A stretch of 64,000 nt of DNA from positions 43,628,646 to 43,692,645 of the forward strand of contig NC_091160.1 of assembly GCF_040958095.1 (NCBI RefSeq), given 5' to 3'. Below are positions 36,573 to 46,799 of this stretch, in pieces. Source of the DNA: Procambarus clarkii. Its lineage: Eukaryota; Arthropoda; Malacostraca; Decapoda; Cambaridae. The position numbers and the translations under genes were made by a program. Every line of letters begins with the position of its first letter. Within the stretch, counting starts at the first letter, position 1. The notes under the pieces were generated by a model. That model ran no database searches. It was not told the origin of the DNA and saw only the letters and a list, made by a program, of their open reading frames with translations.

Positions 36573-36696
36573 ACTAGTAACTGTGTGACTCACCATAGAT
36601 GTAAAGTGCCTTGTATAGTGACTGTTGTGAGCCTCTTGTTGAATCACTTGTGATACAAAAGGTTATTGATGTGTGTATTTGTGTGGGTGATTGCAT

Positions 36697-36724
36697 ATGT
36701 ATATATATATATATATATATATGT
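36697..36724 (+). repeat. (TA)n tract
   Basis: Short TA run between the 42-bp and 21-bp arrays. Confidence 0.9.
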
Positions 36725-36825
36725 ATACAATTTACCTTACAATTGAAGGCATTTTATAAGCCTGCAAATTTCCCAATTCTCCTTTTATATGGTGCAATAG
36801 GAAGCTCCTAAATTTACTCAATTAG

Positions 36826-38640
36826 AGGACAAGGAGCTGGGATATAAGGACAAGGAGCTGGGATATGAGGACAAGGAGCTGGGATATGAGGACAAGGAGC
36901 TGGGGTATGAGGACAAGGAGCTGGGGTATGAGGACAAGGAGCTGGGATATGAGGACAAGGAGCTGGGATATGAGGACAAGGAGCTGGGGTATGAGGACAA
37001 GGAGCTGGGATATGAGGACAAGGAGCTGGGGTATGAGGACAAGGAGCTGGGATATGAGGACAAGGAGCTGGGGTATGAGGACAAGGAGCTGGGGTATGAG
37101 GACAAGGAGCTGGGGTATGAGGACAAGGAGCTGGGATATGAGGACAAGGAGCTGGGGTATGAGGACAAGGAGCTGGGGTATGAGGACAAGGAGCTGGGAT
37201 ATGAGGACAAGGAGCTGGGGTATGAGGACAAGGAGCTGGGATATGAGGACAAGGAGCTGGGGTATGAGGACAAGGAGCTGGGGTATGAGGACAAGGAGCT
37301 GGGATATGAGGACAAGGAGCTGGGGTATGAGGACAAGGAGCTGGGATATGAGGACAAGGAGCTGGGATATGAGGACAAGGAGCTGGAATATGAGGACAAG
37401 GAGCTGGGGTATGAGGACAAGGCGCTGGGATATGAGGACAAGGAGCTGGGGTATGAGGACAAGGAGCTGGGATATGAGGACAAGGAGCTGGGATATGAGG
37501 ACAAGGAGCTGGGATATGAGGACAAGGAGCTGGGATATGAGGACAAGGAGCTGGGATATGAGGACAAGGAGCTGGGATATGAGGACAAGGAGCTGGGATA
37601 TGAGGACAACGAGCTGGGATATGAGGACAAGGAGTTGGGATATGAGGACAAGGAGCTGGGATATGAGGACAAGGAGCTGGGATATGAGGACAAGGAGCTG
37701 GGATATGAGGACAAGGAGCTGGGATATAAGGACAAGGAGCTGGGATATGAGGACAAGGAGCTGGGATATGAGGACAAGGAGCTGGGATATGAGGACAAGG
37801 AGCTGGGATATGAGGACAAGGAGCTGGGATATGAGGACAAGGAGCTGGGATATGAGGACAAGGAGCTGGGATATGAGGACAAGGAGCTGGGATATGAGGA
37901 CAAGGAGCTGGGATATGAGGACAAGGAGCTGGGATATGAGGACAAGGAGCTGGGATATGAGGACAAGGAGCAGGGATATGAGGAAAAGGAGCTGGGATAT
38001 GAGGACAAGGAGTTGGGATATGAGGACAAGGAGCTGGAATATGAGGACAAGGAGCTGGGATATGAGGACAAGGAGCTGGGATATGAGGACAAGGAGCTGG
38101 GATATGAGGACAAGGAACTGGGATATGAGGACAAGGATCTGGGATATGAGGACAAGGAGCTGGAATATGAGGACAAGGAGCTGGAATATGAGGACAAGGA
38201 GCTGGGGTATGAGGACAAGGAGTTAGGGGTATGAGGACAAGGAGCTGGGGTATGAGGACAAGGAGCTGGGGGTATGAGGACAAGGAGCTGGGGTATGAGG
38301 ACAAGGAGCTGGGGTATGAGGACAAGGAGCTGGGATATGAGGACAAGGAGCTGGGGTATGAGGACAAGGAGCTGGGATATGAGGACAAGGAGCTGGGGTA
38401 TGAGGACAAGGAGCTGGGGGTATGAGGACAAGGAGCTGGGGTATGAGGACAAGGAGCTGGGGTATGAGGACAAGGAGCTGGGGTATGAGGACAAGGAGCT
38501 GGGATATGAGGACAAGGAGCTGGGATATGAGGACAAGGAGCTGGGGTATGAGGACAAGGAGCTGGGATATGAGGACAAGGAGCTGGGGTATGAGGACAAG
38601 GAGCTGGGATATGAGGACAAGGAGCTGGGGTATGAGGACT
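36826..38640 (+). repeat. 21-bp minisatellite, second locus (about 86 units)
   Basis: The same unit as at 7836-10040 (YEDKELG in one frame), in the same orientation. Most of 37440-38110 uses the GGGATAT form, while both ends mix GGGATAT and GGGGTAT. Near 38226, 38270 and 38420 an extra G makes 22-bp units and shifts the frame, which argues against coding. Confidence 0.94.
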
Positions 38641-38760
38641 TGCTTTATAAATTGATTTGCTTTCATCAGGACAAATGGGGAAACTTTTGACAAACCGCCG
38701 GCTTCCTGTCCTTATCGAGGCCACTCGAGTGTTAGTGGTCCTCAGGTAAATTATCATGAA
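38641..38760 (+). repeat. Dispersed repeat, family R2
   Basis: TTTTGACAAACCGCCGGCTT then CCTGTCCTTATCGAGGCCAC and GTTAGTGGTCCTCAGGTAAA. Related pieces lie at 41740-41800, 51015-51070 and, in reverse, 53630-53690. Confidence 0.6.
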
Positions 38761-39243
38761 TCAGTTCAGTGGTGGAAGGTTACTGTCACCCGAAATTACT
38801 ATCTACTATACTTAGTAAGCTCTGCTAACTCGACAATGAGAAACTTCTCTACCATTATCTTGCATATAATTTTGCAAATACTGTATATTATTTTAATGAT
38901 TGTGTTTAGTGGTAATATCAATAAGGAAGAAGCATAAGCAGCAGTAAAAATTACTCGATTTTTTTAGCTAAGTTAGCCATAAGTTATGATAGAAAATTAC
39001 AATATCGAATTTTTATAGAAAACGTTAAAAACAAGTCGCCTTTAGTAAAAGCATATTTTCGCCTTTATTATTTCCATAAACACATTTTGGGAGATTATAT
39101 TGTGAAGAAGTGGGAGAAGGTCATCTGTAATTGAGTAAAGATTCAAATTACTTCCTAAAGAAGGTAATCTTGTGACCAAACCCTGGGAAGGGAAGGGAAC
39201 TATCTGGAGAAAGCCCCTGGGCATACCTTTACCTTTAACGAAA
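38761..39243. other. AT-rich sequence, no gene seen
   Basis: No recognised exon or element. Confidence 0.4.
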
Positions 39244-39432
39244 AGAACTATTGCCGGAACAACCGTGGACATCTTCAAGAGAAAACTAAATTGTTTCCTC
39301 CAAGGAGTGGCGCACCAGCCGGGCTGTGGTGGGTATGTGGGCCTGCGGGCCGCTCCAAGCAACAGCCTGGTGGACCAAACTCTCACACGTCAAGAGACAA
39401 GAAGAACTCCCAGAACCCCATAAACCAGGTAT
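39244..39432 (+). mobile_element. LINE 3'-end fragment
   Basis: Translates partly as TIAGTTVDIFKRKLNCFL then GCGGYVGLRAAPSNSLVDQT, matching the ends of the LINEs at 18850 and 62100; ends AGAACTCCCAGAACCCCATA. Confidence 0.8.
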
Positions 39433-39700
39433 CAAGGCATTCATTAAACTGTACAGGTCTCTTGTGCGACCCCTCCTAGATTATTGCATCCAAGCATGGA
39501 GACCTCATGCTCAGAAACACAACTGCTCTGAAGAAGGTGCAACACCGGGCAACAAAAGTCATTCCAGAGCTAAGTCATCTCACGCACCTGGAACGGTTAA
39601 GGGCCACAGAACTAACAACACTACAAACCAGGCATGAGATGGCAGATCTCAATGAGACTTTTAAAATACTGAACAAGTTGGAGGATGTTGATCCGGACAA
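39433..39700 (+). pseudogene. LINE reverse-transcriptase C-terminal fragment, second LINE family
   Basis: Frames give KLYRSLVRPLLDYCIQAWRP, then after a frameshift TALKKVQHRATKVIPELSHL and HLERLRATELTTLQTRHEMA, then FKILNKLEDVDPDNF. These are typical of the region after the polymerase in CR1/L2-type LINEs. Frame-broken. Confidence 0.8.
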
Positions 39701-39850
39701 TTTCGCTGCCCGAAACGCTTTGCGTAATAGTGGCTTTAGGCATTGTATGTATTAGCTCTATCTATAAAGCCAACAAACTTTGTAAAATCTCTTTATGTAT
39801 GTACCTTTACCTAAATAAAAATTATTATAATTATTATTATTATTTCTTCA
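39701..39850 (+). mobile_element. SINE 3' tail inserted in the LINE
   Basis: GCCCGAAACGCTTTGCGTAA then TAGTGGCTTTAGGCATTGTA, the shared SINE tail phrase, followed by AATAAAAATTATTATAATTA repeats as its 3' end. The LINE reading resumes after it. Confidence 0.7.
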
Positions 39851-40045
39851 GATCAGATGTAACACGAACAAGGATCAACGGGTTCAAGCTCAACAAGCCA
39901 CAATGTTGGACTGAGAACAGCAGATGCTTCTTCACCCATAGGGTTATTAACCCGTGGAACCGCCTACCCGCCGAAGCCGTAAATCACAAAACCATGTTGG
40001 GTTTTAAAATACAACTGGAAAAGATTATCAGAGGCAAATGGGGGG
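39851..40045 (+). pseudogene. LINE C-terminal fragment after the nested SINE
   Basis: FRSDVTRTRINGFKLNKP, then FFTHRVINPWNRLPAEAVNH and FKIQLEKIIRGKW, the usual final segment of CR1/L2-type LINE proteins. It continues the fragment at 39433-39700. Confidence 0.75.
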
Positions 40046-40059
40046 GGGGGGATCTTTGA

Positions 40060-40830
40060 CAAGCCGTCACTATTATTAGTGACCACCAGGCCAGCAGTGC
40101 CAGACTGTCACCCCCCAGGTAGTGACCACCAGGCCAGCAGTGCCAGACTGTCACCCCCCAGGTAGTGACCACCAGGCCAGCAGTGCCAGACTGTCACCCC
40201 CCAGGTAGTGACCACCAGGCCAGCAGTGCCAGACTGTCACCCCCCAGGCCGTCACCACCAGGCCACCAGCAGTGCCAACCCCCCCCCCCCAGGCCGTCAC
40301 CACCAGGCCAGCAGTGCCAACCCCCCCCCCAGGTCACACCACCAGGTCAGCAACAGTGCCAAACACCCCCTTCCCCCCAGGCCGTCACCACCAGGCCAGC
40401 AACAGTGCCAACCCCCCCCCAGGCCGTCACCACCAGGCCACCAACAGTGCCAACCCCCCCCCAGGCCGTCACCACCAGGCCACCAGCAGTGCCAACCCCC
40501 CCCCCAGGCCGTCACCACCAGGCCACCAACAGTGCCAACCCCCCCACCAGGCCGTCACCACCAGGCCACCAACAGTGCCAACCCCCCCACCAGGCCGTCA
40601 CCACCAGGCCACCAACAGTGCCAACCCCCCACCAGGCCACCAACAGTGCCAACCCCCCCCCCCAGGCCGTCACCACCAGGCCACCAACAGTGCCAACCCC
40701 CCCCCCCAGGCCGTCACCACCAGGCCACCAGCAGTGCCAACCCCCCCCCAGGCCGTCACCACCAGTGCCAACCCCCCCACCAGGCCGTCACCACCAGGCC
40801 ACCAACAGTGCCAAACACCCCCTCCCCTCC
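40060..40830 (+). repeat. C-rich minisatellite abutting KXD1
   Basis: Starts with 43-bp units (TAGTGACCACCAGGCCAGCA then GTGCCAGACTGTCACCCCCC) and passes into shorter, more C-rich units (CAGGCCGTCACCACCAGGCC, ACCAACAGTGCCAACCCCCC). It runs to within 40 bp of the KXD1 start codon. Confidence 0.9.
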
Positions 40831-40862
40831 CCCCCTAGGCCAGCAGCTGTCAGTGAAGCAAC
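40831..40862 (+). promoter_or_regulatory. KXD1: KXD1 5' leader, possible splice acceptor
   Basis: A pyrimidine tract ends in CCCTAG at about 40838, followed by GCCAGCAGCTGTCAGTGAAG and CAAC before the ATG. The AG could be the acceptor of a 5'UTR intron or simply lie in the leader; no upstream UTR exon is identifiable. Confidence 0.35.
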
Positions 40863-41005
40863 ATGGCCGCCTCCTCCCCCGACAGTGACCTGGGCAGCAT
40901 CGACTGTTTCCAGAACTACACGGCGCCGGAGGTGTTTGTGCAGGGCCTGGCCGGCCAGATCAACCAGCAAGACGTCGAGGCCATCATCAGGGCCCAGAAG
41001 CAGAT
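40863..41005 (+). CDS. KXD1: KxDL motif-containing protein 1, exon 1
   Basis: KXD1 is a subunit of BORC, which couples lysosomes to kinesin through Arl8, and is also found with BLOC-1-related complexes. The ATG has a good context (CAACATGG). The exon encodes 47 codons plus two bases and ends CAGAT/GTGAGT. DVEAIIRAQKQM matches human DVNAIILAQKNM at the start of the conserved KxDL domain. The first 20 residues (MAASSPDSDLGSIDCF) are family-variable. Three exons join in phase to 207 residues, close to the human 176-residue protein with a longer tail. The gene is flanked by EXOC7 on the same strand. Confidence 0.93.
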
Positions 41006-41202
41006 GTGAGTGCCATCACTGCCTCCTCAGCAGTGCCTCTCTCTCTCCAGCCCCCCGGGCCTAGTGGAGCCTTAGCGGCACTGTTCCTCACTGGGGATTG
41101 GGAATGGTCTCTCGGGGGGATCGTAGCGATTGTAGCTGGGATTGTAACTGGGATTACTGGGATCACAGTAATAGCCACAGCTATTACTGTGATAGCTATT
41201 AT

Positions 41203-41700
41203 GATAGCGGTTATAGCTGGGTCAGAGAGCATGATAGCGGTTATAGCTGGGTCAGAGAGCATGATAGCGGTTATAGCTGGGTCAGAGAGCATGATAGCGG
41301 TTATAGCTGGGTCAGAGAGAATGATAGCGGTTATAGCTGGGTCAGAGAGCATGATAGCGGTTATAGCTGGGTCAGAGAGCATGATAGCGGTTATAGCTGG
41401 GTCAGAGAGCATGATAGCGGTTATAGCTGGGTCAGAGAGCATGATAGCGGTTATAGCTGGGTCAGAGAGCATGATAGCGGTTATAGCTGGGTCAGAGAGA
41501 ATGATAGCGGTTATAGCTGGGTCAGAGAGCATGATAGCGGTTATAGCTGGGTCAGAGAGAATGATAGCGGTTATAGCTGGGTCAGAGAGAATGATAGCGG
41601 TTATAGCTGGGTCAGAGAGCATGATAGCGGTTATAGCTGGGTCAGAGAGAATGATAGCGGTTATAGCTGGGTCAGAGAGCATGATAGCGGTTATAGCTGT
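41203..41700 (+). repeat. 30-bp minisatellite, about 16.5 units
   Basis: GTCAGAGAGCATGATAGCGG plus TTATAGCTGG repeats exactly every 30 bp; the only common change is GAGAGC to GAGAGA. Immediately before it lies a looser ATAGCTATTA/GTGATAGCTA palindromic stretch (41165-41205) that may be the seed. Confidence 0.94.
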
Positions 41701-41739
41701 GATCTTAAGCAAAGGGATAGGGAAGGGGGGGGGGGACAT

Positions 41740-41800
41740 TTGACAAGCCGTCGGCTTCCTGTCCCTGTCGAGGCGAGTGCTGGTGTGTTAGTGAACAACG
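41740..41800 (+). repeat. Dispersed repeat, family R2
   Basis: TTGACAAGCCGTCGGCTTCC, TGTCCCTGTCGAGGCGAGTG, as at 38680. Confidence 0.55.
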
Positions 41801-41960
41801 GGGAAATTCAGATAACAGAATCGTATATTGGTGGTCATAATATTATTGATGATTTTAACAGTATCCAAAAAGATAATTTTATTGTATACTGTATATATAT
41901 ATAAAAAATAATTTGCTTTATTTTTGTTAGATTAGGCTAGGTTTATTTAAAGAGTATTTT

Positions 41961-41963
41961 ATT

Positions 41964-42003
<40 letters not shown>
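41961..42003 (+). repeat. (TA)n microsatellite
   Basis: Pure TA run in KXD1 intron 1. Confidence 0.95.
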
Positions 42004-42067
42004 TGTATGTATATTTCGGTCTATGTTCTAATATGCTAAAGACTATGAGCTGTATTGGGTTTAGTTA

Positions 42068-42250
42068 AGTAAGTTTATTTATTTATTTATTTATTTATTT
42101 ATGTACAAGAAGGTACATTGGGGGTTAAGAGAGTGCATTGTAATTCATTTATTATGCACCCCATACCCATCTTGTGGGCGGTAGTGGTAATGATGAGGAT
42201 TTTGACATTGTTGTAAAGCCACTAGAACGCATAGCATTTCGGGCAAGTTT
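42068..42250 (-). mobile_element. SINE 3' tail fragment
   Basis: Begins with (TTTA)n, then GTACAAGAAGGTACATTGGG, and later GTAAAGCCACTAGAACGCAT and AGCATTTCGGGCAAG, the reverse of the SINE tail seen at 54300-54380. Confidence 0.7.
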
Positions 42251-42461
42251 AAAATTGATTGTGGTACAGACCCGGGCAAGTGGCCACTCCTCGTGTGCCA
42301 TCAGCCTCGGTCTTTGCCAGTCTTGTTCTGTGGCCGAATAGACTGGTAACGTCGTGTTATAATTTAATGTTATCCTGGAGGGGTGTTGTATACGCCTTAG
42401 CTGAGCGTGGTCGTGGGGGCTTTGTGATGACAGTACGTGTGTAACCCCTGTACCTACGACT

Positions 42462-42592
42462 GCCCTTTCATTTATTTATTTATTTATATATATACAAGAA
42501 GGTACATTGGGATTGTGAGGATACATAGCATAGTAATTACATTCTTGTAAAGCCACTAGTACGCGCAGCGTTTCGGGCAGGTCCTTAATCTA
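42462..42592 (-). mobile_element. SINE 3' tail fragment
   Basis: TTTATTTATTTATTTATATA, ACAAGAAGGTACATTGGGAT, then CTTGTAAAGCCACTAGTACG and CGTTTCGGGCAGG, a second copy of the same tail. Confidence 0.7.
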
Positions 42593-42864
42593 AGAAACTT
42601 ATAAGTAGGTAAATACTTGCAAAATTTATAAAAAATGATAACAGTTACATAGCATGAAAAAAATAAAAGATGAGAGAAAAATTGTAGGTATATTAAAGCA
42701 CATAGGTAGTTCAGACTGATTGCAATGACAGCTTGAATGGTAGTTTAACAAAACTTAGCAGGCACAATACAGCATATGGCTAGCACATAAAAGAAGACAG
42801 CAATGAACACAATGATAAAGTTATCATCATTAAGTTCATCTTATATTCAATGTCTCTTTATCTT

Positions 42865-42995
42865 GTATGCCTGAAATGCTGTGTATTAGTGGCTTTAGGC
42901 AGAGTATGTACATGCTCTTCCTACACATCCAACATTATTTTTGTTTCTCATTTTGTATGTGTGTACTTTTTCCTAAGTAAACATTATTATTATTA
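42865..42995 (+). mobile_element. SINE 3' tail fragment
   Basis: GAAATGCTGTGTATTAGTGG then CTTTAGGCAGAGTATGTACA and a tail of TTTTTCCTAAGTAAACATTA/TTATTATT; same group as 39701-39850. Confidence 0.65.
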
Positions 42996-43007
42996 ATCTA
43001 ATACACA

Positions 43008-43125
43008 GGAGCCGTGATGAGGGTTCGAACTTATGCGTTAGGTGTTCTGTGCTCTAGTAGTCGACTAGAGCGTGCCTGGGAACACCCGGCGCATACGTTC
43101 GAACCCTTAACACGGTCCCTGTAGA
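43008..43125. repeat. Inverted repeat of tRNA-like sequence
   Basis: GAGCCGTGATGAGGGTTCGA at the left is mirrored by ACGTTCGAACCCTTAACACG at the right. Each arm carries a B-box-like GGTTCGAAC. Probably two SINE heads facing each other. Confidence 0.65.
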
Positions 43126-43224
43126 TTTGTTCATCGATATACTGTATCACGATTCTGTGATTTCTCTGTGTATTATTATTTAAATTTTTTTTGTGTGTAC
43201 ATTATGAATTAAATTATTATTACA

Positions 43225-43455
43225 TATTATTATTTTGGATAAAACCCATGCTTATGTATTTGTGTATTTTATGTAAGGATTTACACCAAGTCCTTCGTAG
43301 TCTTCTGAGTGTTTTATCAAGGTCTGGGCATGTGGTTAGGACGAGATGTACATCTCAACTCAACGACTAACACAGTTGCTACCCAGGATCCAGCCCTCTT
43401 ATCCTTCTTGACCTCCTGACCATGTCACCTCTAGAGGTGATATGGTCAGGAGGTG
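43225..43455 (+). repeat. Dispersed repeat, family R3
   Basis: AAAACCCATGCTTATGTATT, TTATGTAAGGATTTACACCA and CTCCTGACCATGTCACCTCT are shared with 56640-56860 in the same orientation. No coding match is recognised. Confidence 0.65.
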
Positions 43456-43499
43456 GTCATGGTCAGGACTTTGTCAAGATCTAAGCCTGTGAGAAGACA

Positions 43500-43503
43500 T
43501 TAC

Positions 43504-43538
<35 letters not shown>
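43500..43538 (+). repeat. (ATT)n microsatellite
   Basis: About 12 ATT units. Confidence 0.92.
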
Positions 43539-43540
<2 letters not shown>

Positions 43541-43595
43541 AGACTTGGATGCAGGCTTTGGGTGTTTTGCATATGACTCATTTTCCAATTGCTAA

Positions 43596-43745
43596 CATTG
43601 CCTATATCATTAGGTTGGATTAGTTTAGATAGATTTTAAAATCTGATTGGACAAGTTCCTGAAAAAAGTAGTGGATCAGCTGTATTGTAATGGCTATATG
43701 GGCCTGCATGTTTCTACAGGCAACAGCCTTACGAATCATTCAGCC
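43596..43745 (+). mobile_element. LINE 3'-end fragment, diverged
   Basis: A diverged version of the KSDLDKFLKEV...DQPGCGGYVGLRA phrase, with CTATATGGGCCTGCATGTTT and CTACAGGCAACAGCCTTACG. Confidence 0.5.
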
Positions 43746-44194
43746 ATCACCAAACAAACCTGGTCCCCGATGGCTATTTTGGAGAGTACGGTATAATAAC
43801 TCGTGAAGCCAACTACGGGTACAGAGTATAAGATAACTTGCCCAGATATTACACCTTGCCCAGAAATTGAACTCAGATGTAGTGTTACAGTATTTACTGC
43901 AACTTAATAAAATATAGAAAGTAAATAAAAAAATGCAGATGTAAATATATCCAATATGTATACCGCACATAAATACATAGCAGCCTTTTCATCCAAACAT
44001 TGATATTTGTAGAAATTAACTGGTTCCTTTCCAATAACTTTTAGCACGTCATATCACAGTTCTGAAGATCAAAGCTATTGAGCATACCCAAATTTTATGG
44101 TTAATTTTAATTTTGAGATGCTGCAGTTTTCATTCACTAATATGTTTTTTTTTTCCTTTGAAAATGAGATTTCAAGGCTAGGATGTGGGAAGTA

Positions 44195-44338
44195 TGCTAG
44201 AACGATTCTTCGCGGCAGGGGATCGTATTCCAGGGACCATAGGTTAGGACTTGCCCGAAACGCTACGCGTACTAGTGGCTGTACAAGAATGTAACAACTC
44301 TTGTATATATCTCAAAAAAAAAAAAAAAAAAAAAAAAG
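44195..44338 (+). mobile_element. 5'-truncated SINE with A tail
   Basis: AACGATTCTTCGCGGCAGGG through CTGTACAAGAATGTAACAAC to an uninterrupted A tail (about 23 A). Nearly identical to the last part of the full copy at 54113. Confidence 0.85.
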
Positions 44339-44914
44339 ATGTTGCTGAGTGTCTTTACAGGCAGGTAATCTTTATAGTTGTCTTTCATATGACAGGTTGA
44401 AATTAAAATCTCACTAAGTGAAATCAGGCCATAGTGTGTGAGTAAAATTGGGGTATGAATGGTAGCATTATTAATATGGCTTCAATCATGTTTTTTTATT
44501 TTTATAGATGGACTCAACATTACAAGAAATAGTTGGAGCCTTGGGAAAACTATTGAGGATATTTAAAACCAAATTTTATTTTAATTTTGGGTTAGCAAGA
44601 TTTTCTTTCACTTAGGTATGGCTCTTCTACCATTGGAAAATAAGTTTTGAGGTCGGGGATGTGAGAAATGTGCTAGATGTGGTTACATTTTTTAGCAGAC
44701 ATGTTTATTTGGTAATTGTCTATTATGTTTTGGGTTGAAATGAAAGTTTTGCTGAGTTAACACATGGGATGTGGGAAATGCATCCTAGAGGCATCTCCGG
44801 TTGTAATGAATGTCTCGCCGCAACGAATTGGGGTTGGTTCCATATAGTAGTTCGTTGAATCGAGATTGTACTGTAATGCTGCAATAATATTACATTAATA
44901 GAGAGATTTTCTCA

Positions 44915-45060
44915 ATAATAATAATAATATTATTATTATTATTTTTATTATTATTTTATTCATATAATAGTATATTAGACAAGTTAAAAGTAATTACATA
45001 ATGAGTAAAGTAATTACATATTATATAAAGCCACTAGTTACAGTATTCACAGCATTTTTG
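44915..45060. repeat. AT-rich low-complexity and SINE-tail-like sequence
   Basis: AATAATATTATTATTATT tract followed by GTAATTACATA repeats and TAAAGCCACTAGTTACAGTA, a SINE tail remnant, ending 100 bp before KXD1 exon 2. Confidence 0.55.
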
Positions 45061-45158
45061 ACATACTGTAAATACAGTACAGAACTGTGTTGACCTGTGC
45101 ATGTATTCATGTGATCATTATATACTTATGACAATGTTTATTCTTTCTTTTATTCTAG

Positions 45159-45358
45159 GCTACAGAGGTTTGAAAAGACTAACGAGATGCTCAGCAACTG
45201 CAATTCTCTGTCAGCTGCAAGATTTGCTCTTGCACAGAAGGAGTTCAAGAAGCACACCGCTCTCCTGATTGATATGAAGAAGGATCTCGATAATGTCTTC
45301 AAGCGTATTAGAACAATCAAAACAAAATTGTCTAACCAATATCCAGCTGCATTTACTG
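45159..45358 (+). CDS. KXD1: KxDL motif-containing protein 1, exon 2
   Basis: Acceptor TTATTCTAG, donor ACTG/GTATGAAG. Completes the split Met codon and encodes 66 further residues. LQRFEKTNEMLSNCNSLS and the following helix match the family; IDMKKDLDNVFKRIRTIKTK aligns with human [20 protein letters not shown]. The name-giving KxDL is KKDL, residues 88-91 of the predicted protein. The domain is a predicted coiled coil used for BORC assembly. If the donor is not used the frame runs 29 bp more to TAG at 45385-45387, which would give a shorter protein without the acidic tail. Confidence 0.95.
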
Positions 45359-45464
45359 GTATGAAGTTGTCTAGGGAGAATTTCTAGCATTTTAATTCAT
45401 TTCAGTTATTTATGGAGTGTGAGTACTATCCTATAGAGTTCATATTAAAGGATATACAGTAGCT

Positions 45465-45690
45465 TTTTTGTTTATTTATATATATACAAGAAGATACAGT
45501 GGGTTGTGCGAGTTCAAATTTTCATGATTAAAGGGTGTATATATACGTTTCACTACATTTATTTTATGTTTGAGATTACCTACTGCATATCTCCCTGTAA
45601 TGTAACATTTACTGCAAACTGTGTGTTAGCATTAAAACTTGCCCAAAACACTTTTCATGTTACGATGTTAATGTCTTTGCAAGAATGCAT
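45465..45690. mobile_element. SINE tail remnants in KXD1 intron 2
   Basis: TTTATTTATATATATACAAG and AAGATACAGTGGG at the left (minus-type tail) and CTTGCCCAAAACACTTTTCA, TCTTTGCAAGAATGCATCAT at the right (plus-type tail). Diverged. Confidence 0.45.
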
Positions 45691-45980
45691 CATTTAATCA
45701 CCAAATGTGTGTACTTTCACAACCTTTTATAACTTCATGTATATACATATACAGTATATATAAATAAAAATGAATAAAAAGGGACTAACATGCATAGCAT
45801 TTTAGCTCGTGGCTCACATTTTGGGTATGATCTGATGCCTGTCGTTTTATCAATGCTTTTTATTTTTACAGAAATATTATTGTTAGATTAAATAATAATG
45901 CATTTTGTTTGGGACAGGAAGTATTTATATATGTATTATATATATATATATTATATACTGTATATATATATATATATATA

Positions 45981-46366
45981 TGTCGTACCTAGTAGCCAGA
46001 ACGCACTTCTCAGCCTACTATGCAAGGCTCGATTTGCCTAATAAGCCAAGTTTTCCTGAATTAATATATTTTCCCTAATTTTTTTCTAATGAAATGATAA
46101 AGCTACCCATTTCATTATGTATCAGGTAATTTTTTTTTATTGCAGTTAAAATTAACGTAGATATATGACCGAACCTAACCAACCCTACCTAACCTAACCT
46201 AACCTATCTTTATAGGTTAGGTTAGGTTAGGTAGCCGAAAAAGTTAGGTTAGGTTAGGTTAGGTAGGTTAGGTTGCCGAAAAACAATTAATTCATGAAAA
46301 CTTGGCTTATTAGGCAAATCGGGCCTTGCATAGTAGGCTGAGAAGTGCGTTCTGGCTACTAGGTAC

Positions 46367-46370
<4 letters not shown>
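45981..46370. mobile_element. MITE with long inverted ends and internal TTAGG hairpin, copy 1
   Basis: Starts TGTCGTACCTAGTAGCCAGA and ends in its reverse complement; the arms continue through CTATGCAAGGC and GCCTAATAAGCCAAGTTTTC, about 85 bp in all. The middle has CCTAACCTAACCTAACCTAT and GGTTAGGTTAGGTTAGG facing each other. It lies between TA runs. No coding capacity. Confidence 0.88.
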
Positions 46371-46464
<94 letters not shown>

Positions 46465-46496
46465 TATATATAAATATACATATATATATATATAAA
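46371..46496 (+). repeat. (TA)n microsatellite
   Basis: TA repeats with a few AATATA breaks, directly attached to the MITE. Confidence 0.95.
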
Positions 46497-46799
46497 ATAA
46501 ATACACACATCGGCACTTGCTCTGGATCATCAGGCTCTCCCTGGCTCTCTGGACTGATACATCAGATCTTTGGAAGAGTGCCTGAGGTCATCAGGATGGG
46601 TACTGTCGATCAGTGCGTATGTTAATGGCCCATATAGAGGTTGAGGGCCTGTGCACAATTAACCCTGCAAAAAAATATATATACTGTACAGTATATTTCT
46701 CGGATTTCCCAGGAATATGTTTCCAGATCGTCGAGTACGTACCATGAGTACCATGAGCAAGGAGTATTATCTGGATTTCACATCTTGAGAGAATATGTG

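Larger units (their letters stand above)
41006..45158 (+). other. KXD1 intron 1
   Basis: GTGAGT...TTCTAG, 4.15 kb. It holds a 30-bp minisatellite, SINE tails, TA and ATT tracts, a LINE tail and a tRNA-like inverted repeat. No further exon is recognised. Confidence 0.8.

Noticed and set aside
36814-38757. 647-codon minus-strand frame rich in CPHIPAP and SSLSSYP
   Set aside because: It is the reverse reading of the 21-bp minisatellite; 22-bp units shift the frame, and the plus strand is equally open.
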